From the NCBI RefSeq assembly GCF_002901705.1, contig NZ_PPPV01000012.1, forward strand, positions 651,451-715,450: a DNA stretch of 64,000 bases. Reading direction: 5' to 3'. The DNA is from Staphylococcus lugdunensis (lineage in GTDB: Bacteria; Bacillota; Bacilli; Staphylococcales; Staphylococcaceae). The first letter of the stretch is position 1. Every line of letters begins with the position of its first letter. The notes under the pieces are model-generated. The model was not told the origin of the DNA. It ran no database searches and was given only the letters and a program-made list of their open reading frames with translations. The position numbers were made by a program, and so were the translations under genes. Shown here in pieces: positions 53,209-63,684 of the stretch.

Positions 53209-55560
53209 TTATTTTAATTCTGCGACAGTTACACCAAAGCCACCTTCACTTGGCATACCACCCCTAAATGATTTTACACTTTTATGTCGTTTCAAATGTT
53301 GTTGAACACCTTTTTGTAAAGCGCCGGTGCCTTTGCCATGTATGATATAAACTTGTTCATAATTACTTAATACAGCTTGGTCTAAATATTGATCTAACTC
53401 AATTAACGCTTCTTCATAACGATATCCTCTTAAATCCAGTTCCGTTTTAATCGTTTGACGATGTTGGCGTTTAATCATTTTAGTCGGTTTTTCTTGTTTC
53501 TTTTTTGTTTTTTCCAAATCTTCAATCGGCAATTTCATTTTAATGATACCCATTTGAACTACCGCTTCATCATTTCCAACTAACTCTAACACTTCGCCCT
53601 TTTGTCCATATGATAAAACTTTAACTTCATCTCCGGCTACAATTTTATCGTATTTTTGCTTTTGAACTTGTTGTTTAATCGATTTCGCTTCATATTGATT
53701 ATCAAGTTGCTTTTTCTTGTCTATCAATTCATGTTCCTTAACATCGGCCCCTTTTTGATCTCTTAGCGTTCGTAACTCTTTTAATATCTCATCTGCTTCT
53801 TTTGTAGCAGCTTTAACACGTTGATTTGCTTTATCTTTCGCATCTTCTATTAATTGTTTTTCGTATGCTTGAAATTGATTATATTGTTTTTCAAGATTAT
53901 CGTGTGTTTGCTGTGCTTCTTTCAATAAATGGTCAAGTTCTATACGCTGCGTATCTACACGTTTCGCATTTTTTTCAAGCGATTCTATCATTAAATTGAT
54001 TTCTTGCTCATCTGTACCAATCATGGTTTTTGCTTTATTTATAATTGATAAGTTAAGACCTAATTTTTTCGATATATCAAATGCATTTGATCGGCCAGGA
54101 ACACCCATTAATAATTTGTATGTGGGACTCAATGTATCAACATCAAACTCGACACTAGCATTCATGACACCTTCGCGGTTATAGCTATACGCTTTAAGTT
54201 CTGGGTAGTGTGTCGTTGCCATGACTAGCGCGCCAAGCGCTCTTGTATAATCAAGAATACTCATTGCTAATGCAGCGCCTTCACTAGGATCTGTTCCTGC
54301 TCCTAACTCGTCAAACAGTATTAAACTATGCTTATCTGCTTGTTGTAATATAGCGACAATATTTTTCATATGTGATGAAAATGTAGATAATGATTGTTCT
54401 ATAGACTGCTCATCTCCAATATCACAAAAGACATCATGAAACACGCTTAACTGACTACCGTCTAATGTGGGAATTAACAACCCTGATTGTGCCATAATTA
54501 TAATTAATCCTAGTGTTTTAAGCGTGACTGTTTTCCCACCAGTATTTGGCCCCGTAATAATCACTGTTTCCACATCATCAGCAAATTCAATCGTATTTGC
54601 AACAACAGTTTCTTTATCTAACAATGGATGAAAGGCATTGGGTAAATAAATTGTACGCGCTTCATAAAATGTAGGCTTTGTTCCCTTTATTGCACTTGCA
54701 TAACGTGCCTTAGCTGTTAAGAAATCCAAGTGACCCATAACTTCTTCAGCTACTAAACATTGTTCAGCTTGTTGCGCAACCATTGTTGTTAATATAGTTA
54801 AAATTCGTTCTCTTTCCACAGCCTCATCGTTGCGTAAGCGACTCACTTGATTGTTCATTTCTACAATAGATGATGGTTCAATATATAACGTTTGTCCAGA
54901 TGCTGATTGGTCATGCACAATACCTTTAAAATCTTGGCGATATTCAGCTTTTACTGGTATAACATTACGTTCATTGCGCACAGTTACTATAGCATCCGAT
55001 AGTTTCTTTTGATTAGATTGATTTTTAACAATACGATCTAGATTTTGTCTAATGCGTTGTGTCGTACTTGAAATTTTACTGCGAATGCCTTGTAATTCGT
55101 AACTCGCATGATCATATAAATCATGTGTATCACATTTATCATTAATTTCTTGAAATAAATCAGTTAATACAGGTAAGCGCATCATATTATCATACAGCAA
55201 AGGATAATAGACTTGTTGTTCATCATCTTCAAGCAATTGATTATAAAATGTTTTAAATTGGTTTTGAACTTGAATGAGCCTTTTTAACTGATTTAATTCT
55301 GTAACATTCAATACGCTACCAATCTTAGCGCGGTGAAGTAATGGAGAAACTTTTGATAATCCACTTAGACTTGGCATCCTATATTTATTATAAATTTGTG
55401 ATATTTCATCAGTTTCATTCATTTGAAAAACAACAGTATCGTAATCAGTCGCAGGATGCAGTTGTAATACTTTCTCCCGCCCCAAGTCACTAATTGTCTC
55501 ATTAGCGATGAGTGCTTTAATTTTATTAAATTCTAAGACATCTAACGTTTTCTGTCTCAT
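53209..55560 (-). CDS. mutS2: Endonuclease MutS2 (ribosome rescue factor)
   Basis: A MutS-family ATPase without a mismatch-recognition domain. Bacillus MutS2 acts on collided ribosomes; other species use it to restrain recombination. The 783 residues show the core/lever region, Walker [16 protein letters not shown], Walker [21 protein letters not shown], long coiled coils (about 520–640), a KOW-like domain and the C-terminal Smr nuclease domain ([31 protein letters not shown]). ATG 55560 is preferred to the preceding in-frame TTG. The polX stop lies ten bases upstream. Confidence 0.96.
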   Translation of the reverse strand: MRQKTLDVLEFNKIKALIANETISDLGREKVLQLHPATDYDTVVFQMNETDEISQIYNKYRMPSLSGLSKVSPLLHRAKIGSVLNVTELNQLKRLIQVQNQFKTFYNQLLEDDEQQVYYPLLYDNMMRLPVLTDLFQEINDKCDTHDLYDHASYELQGIRSKISSTTQRIRQNLDRIVKNQSNQKKLSDAIVTVRNERNVIPVKAEYRQDFKGIVHDQSASGQTLYIEPSSIVEMNNQVSRLRNDEAVERERILTILTTMVAQQAEQCLVAEEVMGHLDFLTAKARYASAIKGTKPTFYEARTIYLPNAFHPLLDKETVVANTIEFADDVETVIITGPNTGGKTVTLKTLGLIIIMAQSGLLIPTLDGSQLSVFHDVFCDIGDEQSIEQSLSTFSSHMKNIVAILQQADKHSLILFDELGAGTDPSEGAALAMSILDYTRALGALVMATTHYPELKAYSYNREGVMNASVEFDVDTLSPTYKLLMGVPGRSNAFDISKKLGLNLSIINKAKTMIGTDEQEINLMIESLEKNAKRVDTQRIELDHLLKEAQQTHDNLEKQYNQFQAYEKQLIEDAKDKANQRVKAATKEADEILKELRTLRDQKGADVKEHELIDKKKQLDNQYEAKSIKQQVQKQKYDKIVAGDEVKVLSYGQKGEVLELVGNDEAVVQMGIIKMKLPIEDLEKTKKKQEKPTKMIKRQHRQTIKTELDLRGYRYEEALIELDQYLDQAVLSNYEQVYIIHGKGTGALQKGVQQHLKRHKSVKSFRGGMPSEGGFGVTVAELK

Positions 55561-55569
55561 CAAATCCCT

Positions 55570-57282
55570 CTATTTCTTCATTTTAATATTGTTTGCAATG
55601 AATTTTTTAAAGTCTTCTCGCGATAAGGTATTGATGACTCTATCTTTAGTAACAAATCCTTTTTGCGCTGTTGCTACACCATATTTCATAAATTCCAAAT
55701 GATCTGTATGGTGTGCATCAGTATTTATCGTCAACTTAACATTCGGATATTTTTTAACAATATCTGCATTTAAATCCAGTCGCTTTGGATTAGCATTGAT
55801 TTCTAAAATTGTTTGAGTTTCTTCAGCAAGTTGCATTAATTGTTCAATATTAGGTTGATATCCTGGACGCTTCCCAATAATGCGCCCCGTTGGATGAGCA
55901 ATGTGTCGTACATATGGATTTCGACATGCATGTTCTAGACGTTTCATGATATCTGCTTCAGATTGGTTAAAGCTTTGGTGTATCGCAGCAATAACATAGT
56001 CTAATTGTGCTAAAACATCATCATCATAATCCAGTGAACCATCTGGCAAAATATCCATTTCTGTGCCTGAATAAATATCAATTTCTTGATATTCTTGATT
56101 CAATTTTTTAATTTCTTCATTTTGTCGTAATAAACGTTCTACTTGCAGACCGTTGGCAACTTTTAGGCTTTGAGAATGGTCAGTAATAACCATAAAACGA
56201 TATCCTTTAGCAATGTTAGCCTCAACCATATGTCGAATAGAAAATGCGCCATCACTATAAGTCGTATGCATATGGATATCACCATTGATATCATCTAAGG
56301 TAATAATATCACTTAAATCTCTTTCAAATTCACTGCCGTCTTCACGCATCGCCGGTGCAATCCAATTCACGTTAAAGTGTTTATAAATATCAGTTTCATT
56401 ATTATATTGAATCAGTTGTCCATCTGACGTTTCAATTCCATATTCACTTACTTTTTCTCCCTGCGCTTTAGCAAGTTGTCGAATGCGAATATTATGTTCT
56501 TTTGAGCCAGTAAAATGTTGTAATGTATGATAAAATGCTGCTGGTTCAATGAGTCTAAAATCTACACCAATTGTTTCATCATCATATTCTATTTCTAAAG
56601 AGATTTTTGTTTGTCCCACAGCCACTTCTTTTGCTTTGTTGGGAATATTTAATAATTGCGCTTGAACTTTGTCAGGCTCCGTCGTACTTATGATGAAATC
56701 TAAATCTTTACTCATTTCTTTATAGCGACGAAAACTCCCAGCTGATGAATAATTATCGATAGCAGTCAGCGTCTTAATATAAGCGACAATTTGCTCGTTC
56801 AAACCTCGCATCTGATCAATAGGATACCGTTCTTTTTTAGCACCTAACGCTTTGACAGCCTCTAAAATATTAGTTTCTGTTTTTTTAGCGAATCCTTTTA
56901 ACTGACTTACTTGACCAGCTTCACATGCACGTTGCAAACTTTCTTTATCTTCAATGCGCAACTCTTGATATAGCTTTGCGATTTTCTTGCTACCTAAACC
57001 TTGAATTTTCAACAGTGGAATCAGACCTTCAGGCACACGTTTTTTCAGATCAGATAAGACCTCTGACTCACCAGTTTGACGATATTCACTAATCACTTCG
57101 CCGACACCTTTACCAATTCCTTTTAGCTCCGTCACATCATCAATTTCTTCTAAAGGGCGTTCATCCATTTCCAAACTTTGCGCCGCTTTGCGATAAGCTG
57201 ACACTTTAAAGGTATTTTCTCCATTCAACTCCATATAAGTAGCAATTTGCTCTAATAATTTAATAACATCTTTCTTTGTCAT
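55570..57282 (-). CDS. polX: DNA polymerase/3'-5' exonuclease PolX
   Basis: A family X gap-filling polymerase fused to a PHP nuclease, used in base-excision repair. In 570 residues: N-terminal HhH domain (LKGIGKGVGEVISEY; IQGLGSKKIAKLYQEL), nucleotidyltransferase active site GSFRRYKEMSKDLDFIIS with the paired Asp, then the PHP domain beginning near residue 335 (INGDIHMHTTYSDGAFS) with further ligands in ITDHSQS, SGTEMDI and NTDAHHTDHL. It lies downstream of cvpA beyond a terminator-like hairpin. Confidence 0.95.
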   Translation of the reverse strand: MTKKDVIKLLEQIATYMELNGENTFKVSAYRKAAQSLEMDERPLEEIDDVTELKGIGKGVGEVISEYRQTGESEVLSDLKKRVPEGLIPLLKIQGLGSKKIAKLYQELRIEDKESLQRACEAGQVSQLKGFAKKTETNILEAVKALGAKKERYPIDQMRGLNEQIVAYIKTLTAIDNYSSAGSFRRYKEMSKDLDFIISTTEPDKVQAQLLNIPNKAKEVAVGQTKISLEIEYDDETIGVDFRLIEPAAFYHTLQHFTGSKEHNIRIRQLAKAQGEKVSEYGIETSDGQLIQYNNETDIYKHFNVNWIAPAMREDGSEFERDLSDIITLDDINGDIHMHTTYSDGAFSIRHMVEANIAKGYRFMVITDHSQSLKVANGLQVERLLRQNEEIKKLNQEYQEIDIYSGTEMDILPDGSLDYDDDVLAQLDYVIAAIHQSFNQSEADIMKRLEHACRNPYVRHIAHPTGRIIGKRPGYQPNIEQLMQLAEETQTILEINANPKRLDLNADIVKKYPNVKLTINTDAHHTDHLEFMKYGVATAQKGFVTKDRVINTLSREDFKKFIANNIKMKK

Positions 57283-57295
57283 ACCGTCACCTCAT

Positions 57296-57328
57296 AAAAA
57301 GAAGACCAGGAAAAGAAATCCTGACCTT
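57296..57328 (-). terminator. Hairpin between cvpA and polX
   Basis: Stem AGGTCAGGA/TCCTGGTCT with a seven-base loop, followed on minus by TCTTTTTATG, 14 bases before polX. It could end a zapA–cvpA transcript or attenuate polX–mutS2 expression. Confidence 0.75.
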
Positions 57329-57337
57329 TATCAGATT

Positions 57338-57859
57338 TTATAAATTTAAAATATATGCTGAAACGATTGGTGTATGTAATAAAATTGCTTTACTAAGCCA
57401 TGAATGAGCTAAACTCATCTGAACCCATTCATTAGGATAAAGCGCCAGCATATAAAGTAGAATTTGCACAGATATCAAGGCTGATAGCAATCCAAACAAG
57501 GCCCCTAACCAGCGACTCCAATTATATAATTTTTTGTACGTTACTATATTATCAAATGACACTACAAGAAGATACAAAATAATCTTGCTCAATATAGCAA
57601 CTAGTGCAAAAGCTACAATTGCATCAAAGCGTTGCTGAACTTGACTAAAAGGCACAGCGTAAGTCATATCATAAGCTACAGTTTTCGGGAACGGTAAAAA
57701 AACTAATAATCTTTGTGCAATACCTTGATAATTGTTATGTGCAATCCACAAGGCAACCATCGTCGTCATAACGTGTAAACAATTTAACCACCATCCACGG
57801 CGATATCCCATAAGCATGACATAACCTACAAATAATAATACAATTAAATCTAGTATCAT
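57338..57859 (-). CDS. CvpA-family membrane protein
   Basis: A 173-residue protein with about four to five hydrophobic segments and the CvpA-like start MILDLIVLLFVGYVMLMGYRRG. The E. coli member is needed for colicin V export and affects envelope integrity, but the function in Firmicutes (YshB) is unknown. It lies one base after zapA, as is usual in Firmicutes. Confidence 0.87.
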   Translation of the reverse strand: MILDLIVLLFVGYVMLMGYRRGWWLNCLHVMTTMVALWIAHNNYQGIAQRLLVFLPFPKTVAYDMTYAVPFSQVQQRFDAIVAFALVAILSKIILYLLVVSFDNIVTYKKLYNWSRWLGALFGLLSALISVQILLYMLALYPNEWVQMSLAHSWLSKAILLHTPIVSAYILNL

Positions 57860-57860
57860 A

Positions 57861-58121
57861 TTATAGCTCTCTACGTCTAAATTGATTCACTTCTTCTTGG
57901 AGGCGACGATTTTCTTCTTCTAATAGTACCTTTTCGTGCATAATATTGACGGCCGTTAATACAGACTTTCGTGTTGTATCAAGACCAGAAGTTTTTAGCG
58001 CCTTGATTCTCTCATCTACTAAATGAGCGACATAACGAATATGCTCAGGACTGTCTTCACCAACAATAGTATAATGTTGATCATTAATCGTTACATTAAT
58101 TCTGTTTTTAAATTCACTCAT
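57861..58121 (-). CDS. zapA: Cell division protein ZapA
   Basis: An 86-residue FtsZ-associated protein that cross-links filaments. The N-terminal globular part is typical (RINVTINDQHYTIVGEDSPE, then HIRYVAHLVDERIKAL) and the C-terminal half is a coiled coil (KVLLEEENRRLQEEVNQF). It is divergent from rnhC; the 230-base region between them should hold both promoters. Confidence 0.94.
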   Translation of the reverse strand: MSEFKNRINVTINDQHYTIVGEDSPEHIRYVAHLVDERIKALKTSGLDTTRKSVLTAVNIMHEKVLLEEENRRLQEEVNQFRRREL

Positions 58122-58351
58122 AATTATGTCTCCTGACCTTTTTTATAAACTTCAGTTCTATTACATTTTTTCATCAGCTAGTTTCTATGTAATGTTATAT
58201 TAAGTACATTATACATGACAGCATCTAAATTTGTAAGCCCATCCATCTGATTCAGTAAGTTATAGTGTTATACTAGAATATTACTACATCATTAATTTCA
58301 TGATATGATATTGCTGGTTAATATTTTTTAAAGAAAGGATTTCTGACATCT

Positions 58352-59284
58352 ATGGCAAATGTCGTCCAAAAACTAACAAACGAAGCAATAGAGCAGCTGT
58401 TAAATCAAATTGACTTTGAACAGCATAACTTACCACAAGGGATGCGTGCACGCACTAATTATAAACAGACAACCATTAATATCTATAACTCTGGCAAAGT
58501 CATGTTTCAAGGTAAACAAGCTGAAAATATTGCTCGAGAATTACTTCCAAATTATCACGATGCTGCCATGGCAGCAACAACTTCAAAGCAATCATCAACT
58601 CATACACTTCAATATGACAAATATGATTGTATTGGTAGCGATGAAGCCGGAAGTGGAGATTATTTTGGTCCTTTAACCGTATGTGCTGCTTATGTCACTC
58701 AATCACATGTTGCTATTTTAAAAACATTAGGTGTCGATGACTCAAAAAAACTAACTGATACTAAAATTATTGACTTGGCGGAGCAGTTAGTGACATTTAT
58801 TCCACATTCATTGCTAACATTAGATAATATTAAATATAATGAGCGCCAAGCTTTAGGCTGGTCTCAAGTAAAAATGAAAGCCGTTCTTCATAATGAAGCT
58901 ATTAAAAATGTTACTCAAAAAATTCATCCAGACAACATCGATTATATTGTGATTGACCAATTCGCTCAGCGTGAAGTTTATCAACATTATGCCTTAAGTG
59001 CATTACCATTTCCAGAAAAAACAAAATTTGAAACAAAAGGAGAGTCAAAATCTCTAGCAATTGCAGCTGCCAGTATTATCTCTCGCTATGCATTTGTCAA
59101 ATATATGGATCAACTCGCTCGCAAAATGCATTGCGAAATTCCTAAAGGTGCTGGTAATAAGGTTGATTTAGTTGCTGCTAAAATCATTGATAAGAGTGGA
59201 ATTAACAAATTAGATAGTATTTCTAAAAAACATTTTAAAAACCGAAAAAAAGCACTGAAATTAGTAGAAAGAAAGCAAAATTAG
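58352..59284 (+). CDS. rnhC: Ribonuclease HIII
   Basis: Cleaves the RNA strand of RNA–DNA hybrids. The 310 residues have an N-terminal TBP-like substrate-binding domain (1–~85, [19 protein letters not shown]) and the catalytic type 2 RNase H domain with [26 protein letters not shown] and VIDQFA. The Gly-Ser-Asp-Glu-Ala-Gly signature marks it as HIII or HII, and the N-terminal domain decides for HIII. It stands alone on the plus strand and has its own terminator. Confidence 0.95.
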   Translation: MANVVQKLTNEAIEQLLNQIDFEQHNLPQGMRARTNYKQTTINIYNSGKVMFQGKQAENIARELLPNYHDAAMAATTSKQSSTHTLQYDKYDCIGSDEAGSGDYFGPLTVCAAYVTQSHVAILKTLGVDDSKKLTDTKIIDLAEQLVTFIPHSLLTLDNIKYNERQALGWSQVKMKAVLHNEAIKNVTQKIHPDNIDYIVIDQFAQREVYQHYALSALPFPEKTKFETKGESKSLAIAAASIISRYAFVKYMDQLARKMHCEIPKGAGNKVDLVAAKIIDKSGINKLDSISKKHFKNRKKALKLVERKQN

Positions 59285-59433
59285 TAAGCAATAACAATTT
59301 AAGACATAAATGTAATAGATTAAAATTGAAACGCCAAAATCTTTTTATTGGATATGGTTTCCACCATATTAATTGAAACTATTAAAATTAAAGTCTCTAG
59401 TGGTAACATCTATTGCTTCAAGTTATCGCTTAT

Positions 59434-59497
59434 ATAAGGCACCTCGTTCATTTCATTTAGTGAAGTCGACTAAACAATGTGAAAGTGCCTTATTTTT
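59434..59497 (+). terminator. Terminator of rnhC
   Basis: Arms ATAAGGCAC and GTGCCTTAT enclose a partly paired 40-base loop and are followed by TTTTTTAA on plus, 150 bases after rnhC. The intervening AT-rich stretch shows nothing else. Confidence 0.75.
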
Positions 59498-59534
59498 TAA
59501 ACCATTTAACGGTAAAATTACATGTTAATACGTA

Positions 59535-59738
59535 GTATTTATGGCGAGACTCCTGAGGGAACAGGACAAGCTGAAGACAGGTGCCCCAACAGATAGGCTT
59601 TCGAAAAGAAAGCCAACGGACAAAGCAATTTGGAGTGGGGCCCCCAACACAAAGAAATGCATCAAGCATTTCCGCGAACAAAGCAAGTTGGGGTGGCTGA
59701 GACGGCACCCTAGGAAAGCGAAGCCAGTAAGTATTGTC
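59535..59738. repeat. STAR-like composite intergenic repeat
   Basis: A GC-richer block than its surroundings. Outer ends resemble the staphylococcal intergenic element (GGCGAGACTCCTGAGGGA at the left, GACGGCACCCTAGGAAAGCG at the right). Inside are STAR-type motifs on the minus strand (TGTTGGGGGCCCC; TGTTGGGGCACC) separated by units made of a small variable hairpin plus a conserved segment. The segment ACAAAGCAATTTGGAGTGG recurs as ACAAAGCAAGTTGGGGTGG 60 bases later. Open frames across it on both strands are not genes. Confidence 0.85.
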
Positions 59739-59741
59739 AAT

Positions 59742-59792
59742 AAAATAGCCAGTAAATGAGTTTTTGTAAGCTCATTTACTGGCTATTTTTTC
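59742..59792. terminator. Strong hairpin between the STAR-like element and pheT
   Basis: A perfect 19-bp stem (AAAATAGCCAGTAAATGAG and its complement) with a ten-base loop and TTTTTTC on plus, TTTTAT on minus. It probably terminates pheT and any RNA from the repeat. Confidence 0.88.
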
Positions 59793-59828
59793 TAGGATTT
59801 GTGTCCCAGTCTGTCTCTTTTCGCCAAA

Positions 59829-62231
59829 TTATCTTATTACAGCGCCTTGTGCTTGTAAAGCTGCTAAAATTTTATCATGTACTTTTGTGACACGTTCATC
59901 TGTTAATGTATTTTCTGTATCTAAATAATTCAAGCGAATCGCAATAGATTTCTTACCTTCACCTAAATGTTCCCCTTCGTAAACATCAAATACTGATGAA
60001 TCTTGAAGAATATCATCACCATTACTATGGATTGTTTCTAACAACACTGATGCTGGAACATCACTTGTGACCTCTAAGGCAATATCCCTAGTCACTCCAG
60101 GGAATTTAGGGATTGGTTGATAGTTAATGTAGCCAACTGCTACTTCCATTATAGTATGATAGTTTAATTCAAATACGTATGTGCGATTTAAATCATTCTC
60201 CGCAGCTAATTGTGGATGCAATTCGCCAATAAAACCAATATCTTTACCTTGTAAAGATATGATTGCTGTTCTACCAGGATGTAACCCACTAATTTCACCG
60301 GCTTTATAACTGAACTCGAGATTTAACTTTTCCGCGACACGATCTACAACGCCTTTGGCAATATAGAAGTCAACGGCTTCTTTTTTATTTTGCCATGTAT
60401 TAACTACATACTCACCAGTTAATATGCCGCTCAAATATTCTACCTCCTCTGGTAATTCACCTTCATCATTACCAAAGAAAACGCGTCCTATTTCATACAA
60501 TTTGACATCTTTATTTTTACGCGCCACATTATATGCAACTGCTTCGATTAAATGTGGTAATAAGCTTTGACGTAAAGTGGAATGCGCTTCACTCATAGGC
60601 ATTAATAAGCTAATTGTTGGACGTGTTTGTAAAGCAAAATCTTTCGCATGATCTTTTGAAACAAGTGAATACGTAATTGCTTGGTCTAAACCAGCACCTT
60701 CTAATGTTTCTTTTACTATACGCGTTTTATGCTGACGATCTGTTAATTCGCCATTTGTGACATCTTCAAAAACGGGCATTGTTGATGGGATGTTGTCGTA
60801 TCCGTATATCCGTGCAACTTCTTCAATCAAATCTTCTTTAATCGTAATATCTTTACGGCGTGATGGTACATTGACTGTTAATTCGTCACCATTTTGTTGT
60901 GTTTTAAAGCCTAATTGTTCAAAAATAGCTTTTATTTCACCACAAGATAAGTTAAATCCAACTGTTTTGTTTACTTTTTCAGCAGTGATTTTAATTGGTG
61001 TCACAAATGAACCTAAATTACCCGCAGACACTCGGCCTTGTAATACGTTACCATCTGCATATGTTTGAAGTAAGTAACATGCTCTATCAACAGCTTCATC
61101 GACAAATTCAGTTGCAATACCTTTTTCAAAGCGACTAGAAGCTTCACTACGCAAGTTTAAACGACGAGATGTATGACGAATAGAAACCGGATCAAAGATA
61201 GCGCCTTCTACTACAACATTTGTTGTTGTTGCTGTAACTTCAGAAAAATCTCCACCCATGACGCCTGCTAAAGCGATTGGTTCTTTGCTATTTGAAATAA
61301 CAATGTCACTATTTACTAAGGTACGCTCTGTATTATCTAAGGTAGTCATAGTTTCATTTTCATTTGCTTGGCGCACAATTATTTCTTTAGAGCCAATGTG
61401 ATCTTGGTCAAACATGTGTAATGGTTGACCGTATTCTAATAAGACATAATTAGAAATATCTACAACGTTATTGATTGGACGAATACCTGCTTTAATTAAG
61501 CGCATCTGCATCCAAATTGGAGATGGGGCTATTGTCACATTTTTAACTATTCTTGCACTGTAGTATGGCACTTTTTCAGGATTATCAATAGATACTGATA
61601 ACTCATTTGATGTGGATTCAGAAATTTCATCACTTTGTGTATGAGGTTTCGTCATTTTAGTTTTATATAGCGCTGCTACTTCATATGCAGTACCAATCAT
61701 GCTTAATGCATCAGCTCGATTCGGTGTTAAATCAAATTCCATCACTTGGTCATTTAAGTAAAGTGCTGTTAAAGCGTCAGTCCCAGGTTCAATTGGTTCA
61801 GTAAAAACGAAAATACCATTTTCATATGCTTTTGGAACAACATTACTGGAAATACCAATTTCTTGTAATGAACAAATCATTCCTTCCGAACGTTCACCAC
61901 GTAACTTAGCGCGTTTAATTTTAATGCCACCAGGTAAGCGTCCACCAACTTTAGCGACGATAACGTGTTGTCCCGCTTCGACATTAGGTGCGCCACATAC
62001 AATCTGCACAGCTTCTTCTTCACCAATATCTACTTGACAAATATTTAATTTGTCTGCATCAGGATGTTTCTCCTTAGATTGGATATATCCTACAACTAAG
62101 TTCTTAATATCTTTGGTATAGTCGATTATGTCATCTACTTCAATACCTGTGCGAGTAATACGCTCTGCTAAATCTTCAATAGCTACACCTGCATCAACAT
62201 AATCTTTTAACCATTCATTTGAAATCAACAT
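59829..62231 (-). CDS. pheT: Phenylalanyl-tRNA synthetase beta subunit
   Basis: The large subunit of the heterotetrameric PheRS. In 800 residues: an N-terminal tRNA-binding EMAP-like domain (VVGYIQSKEKHPDADKLNIC), B3/4 editing domain, B5 domain (TVGFNLSCGEIKAIFEQLGF), the synthetase-like core and the C-terminal ferredoxin-fold anticodon-binding domain (PKFPGVTRDIALEVTSDVPA). It starts one base after pheS ends, overlapping it, so the subunits are co-translated. Confidence 0.97.
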   Translation of the reverse strand: MLISNEWLKDYVDAGVAIEDLAERITRTGIEVDDIIDYTKDIKNLVVGYIQSKEKHPDADKLNICQVDIGEEEAVQIVCGAPNVEAGQHVIVAKVGGRLPGGIKIKRAKLRGERSEGMICSLQEIGISSNVVPKAYENGIFVFTEPIEPGTDALTALYLNDQVMEFDLTPNRADALSMIGTAYEVAALYKTKMTKPHTQSDEISESTSNELSVSIDNPEKVPYYSARIVKNVTIAPSPIWMQMRLIKAGIRPINNVVDISNYVLLEYGQPLHMFDQDHIGSKEIIVRQANENETMTTLDNTERTLVNSDIVISNSKEPIALAGVMGGDFSEVTATTTNVVVEGAIFDPVSIRHTSRRLNLRSEASSRFEKGIATEFVDEAVDRACYLLQTYADGNVLQGRVSAGNLGSFVTPIKITAEKVNKTVGFNLSCGEIKAIFEQLGFKTQQNGDELTVNVPSRRKDITIKEDLIEEVARIYGYDNIPSTMPVFEDVTNGELTDRQHKTRIVKETLEGAGLDQAITYSLVSKDHAKDFALQTRPTISLLMPMSEAHSTLRQSLLPHLIEAVAYNVARKNKDVKLYEIGRVFFGNDEGELPEEVEYLSGILTGEYVVNTWQNKKEAVDFYIAKGVVDRVAEKLNLEFSYKAGEISGLHPGRTAIISLQGKDIGFIGELHPQLAAENDLNRTYVFELNYHTIMEVAVGYINYQPIPKFPGVTRDIALEVTSDVPASVLLETIHSNGDDILQDSSVFDVYEGEHLGEGKKSIAIRLNYLDTENTLTDERVTKVHDKILAALQAQGAVIR

Positions 62232-63289
62232 TACAATTCACCTCTATCTTCTACAGCTTTAAATTGATCAAGGAATCGTACATCATTAGTATAGAAATGA
62301 CGAATATCTTCAATACCATATTTTAACATCGCGATACGATCTGGCCCCATACCAAAGGCAAAGCCAGAATATACATTTGAATCAAATCCAGCCATTTCAA
62401 GTACGTTTGGATGCACCATACCAGCACCTAAAATTTCAATCCAGCCTGTATGTTTACATACGTTACAGCCTTTACCTTTACATTTAAAACAAGATACATC
62501 AACTTCAACGGATGGTTCTGTGAATGGGAAGTAACTAGGGCGAAGACGAATTTCACGTTCTGCCCCAAATAACTTTTTAGCCAATAATTCTAATGTGCCT
62601 TTTAAGTCACTCATTTTAATATGTTTATCAACGACTAACCCTTCTATTTGAGTAAATTGATGACTATGTGTTGCGTCATCTGAGTCACGTCGATATACTT
62701 TACCAGGACAAATAATTTTTACTGGGCCTACACCATTACGTTTTTCCATCGTCCGTGCTTGAACTGGAGATGTATGAGTGCGCATTAAAATATCATCTGT
62801 AATGTAGAAACTATCTTGCATATCACGCGCAGGATGTGACTTAGGTAAGTTTAATGCTTCAAAATTATAATAATCTTGTTCAACTTCATAACCGTCAACA
62901 ATTTCATAACCTAAACCTAAAAATAAGTCTTCAATTTCTTCAATCGTTCTTGTTAAAGGATGTTTAGAACCTATGTTGATTTTACGACTTGGTAATGTAA
63001 CATCAATCGTTTCTTCAGCAAGTTGTTGGTTCAATTTTTCATGTTTTAATAATGCTTGTTTTTCTTCTAATTCATTTTGAATGGTTTGTCTTAATTCATT
63101 TACCTTTTGACCATAGGCAGGTTTTTCTTCATTAGGTAAATCTTTCATATTTTTCATTAGAGCACTAACTGAACCTTTTTTACCTAAATATTTAACTTTT
63201 ACATCTTGTAATTCGCGTTCATTTTGAGCTTCATTAATATCAACTAATGCTTGTTGTTTTAATTCTGCCATTGAATCCATCTGAGTCAT
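62231..63289 (-). CDS. pheS: Phenylalanyl-tRNA synthetase alpha subunit
   Basis: The catalytic subunit that forms Phe-AMP and charges tRNA-Phe. It is a class II synthetase of 352 aa, with an N-terminal coiled coil, motif 2 [16 protein letters not shown], motif 3 [14 protein letters not shown] and a four-cysteine zinc knuckle [12 protein letters not shown]. The length is the same as in S. aureus. It is controlled by the T-box upstream. Confidence 0.97.
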   Translation of the reverse strand: MTQMDSMAELKQQALVDINEAQNERELQDVKVKYLGKKGSVSALMKNMKDLPNEEKPAYGQKVNELRQTIQNELEEKQALLKHEKLNQQLAEETIDVTLPSRKINIGSKHPLTRTIEEIEDLFLGLGYEIVDGYEVEQDYYNFEALNLPKSHPARDMQDSFYITDDILMRTHTSPVQARTMEKRNGVGPVKIICPGKVYRRDSDDATHSHQFTQIEGLVVDKHIKMSDLKGTLELLAKKLFGAEREIRLRPSYFPFTEPSVEVDVSCFKCKGKGCNVCKHTGWIEILGAGMVHPNVLEMAGFDSNVYSGFAFGMGPDRIAMLKYGIEDIRHFYTNDVRFLDQFKAVEDRGEL

Positions 63290-63329
63290 ATAAATGACAC
63301 CTCACACTTTTTATTTTTAAACTTAGTTT

Positions 63330-63620
63330 TCGAGCATAAAAAAAGACTTACCTCCCTATATCTTGGGACGAAAGTCTTCCGTGGTACCACCCAAATTTAT
63401 GTCATTATAAAATAAGACGCTAAGCCTTACTTTATTTTACATACACTTGTTCTGCATTGTTAACGAAGATACGCGCTCCGACTTAAATCTCTTTAAGTAA
63501 CCAAAAAGATGAAAGTAACTAATCGAAATTGGAATAAGTTTCAGTCACGCTTATTCTCCCTGCACAATTCGTTCTACTAGTTAAGGTCTTTTTATTGGTT
63601 TATCATTCAATTTTATGAGT
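63330..63620 (-). promoter_or_regulatory. T-box leader of pheST
   Basis: The minus strand carries the T-box core TGGGTGGTACCACGG followed by the terminator AAGACTTTCGTCCC…AAGTCTTTTTTTATG. Stem I lies upstream, with AGTAGAACG and a candidate specifier TTC (complement at 63525–63527), matching phenylalanine. Uncharged tRNA-Phe should allow read-through into pheS. Confidence 0.92.
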
Positions 63621-63654
63621 ACTTGTCATCACTATACTTTATTATATACATCTA

Positions 63655-63684
63655 AGTATAGCCGATTTTAAACAAACGGGTCAA
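63655..63684 (-). promoter_or_regulatory. Promoter of the pheST T-box transcript
   Basis: TTGACC, an 18-base spacer and TATACT on minus, directly upstream of the T-box. The -35 overlaps the stop codon of the preceding RNA methyltransferase gene. Confidence 0.7.

Noticed and set aside
59490-59759. Three overlapping 71–72-codon frames on both strands
   Set aside because: They lie wholly within the STAR-like repeat and its terminator, have unusual composition for this genome and no ribosome sites; the openness comes from the GC-rich repeat.
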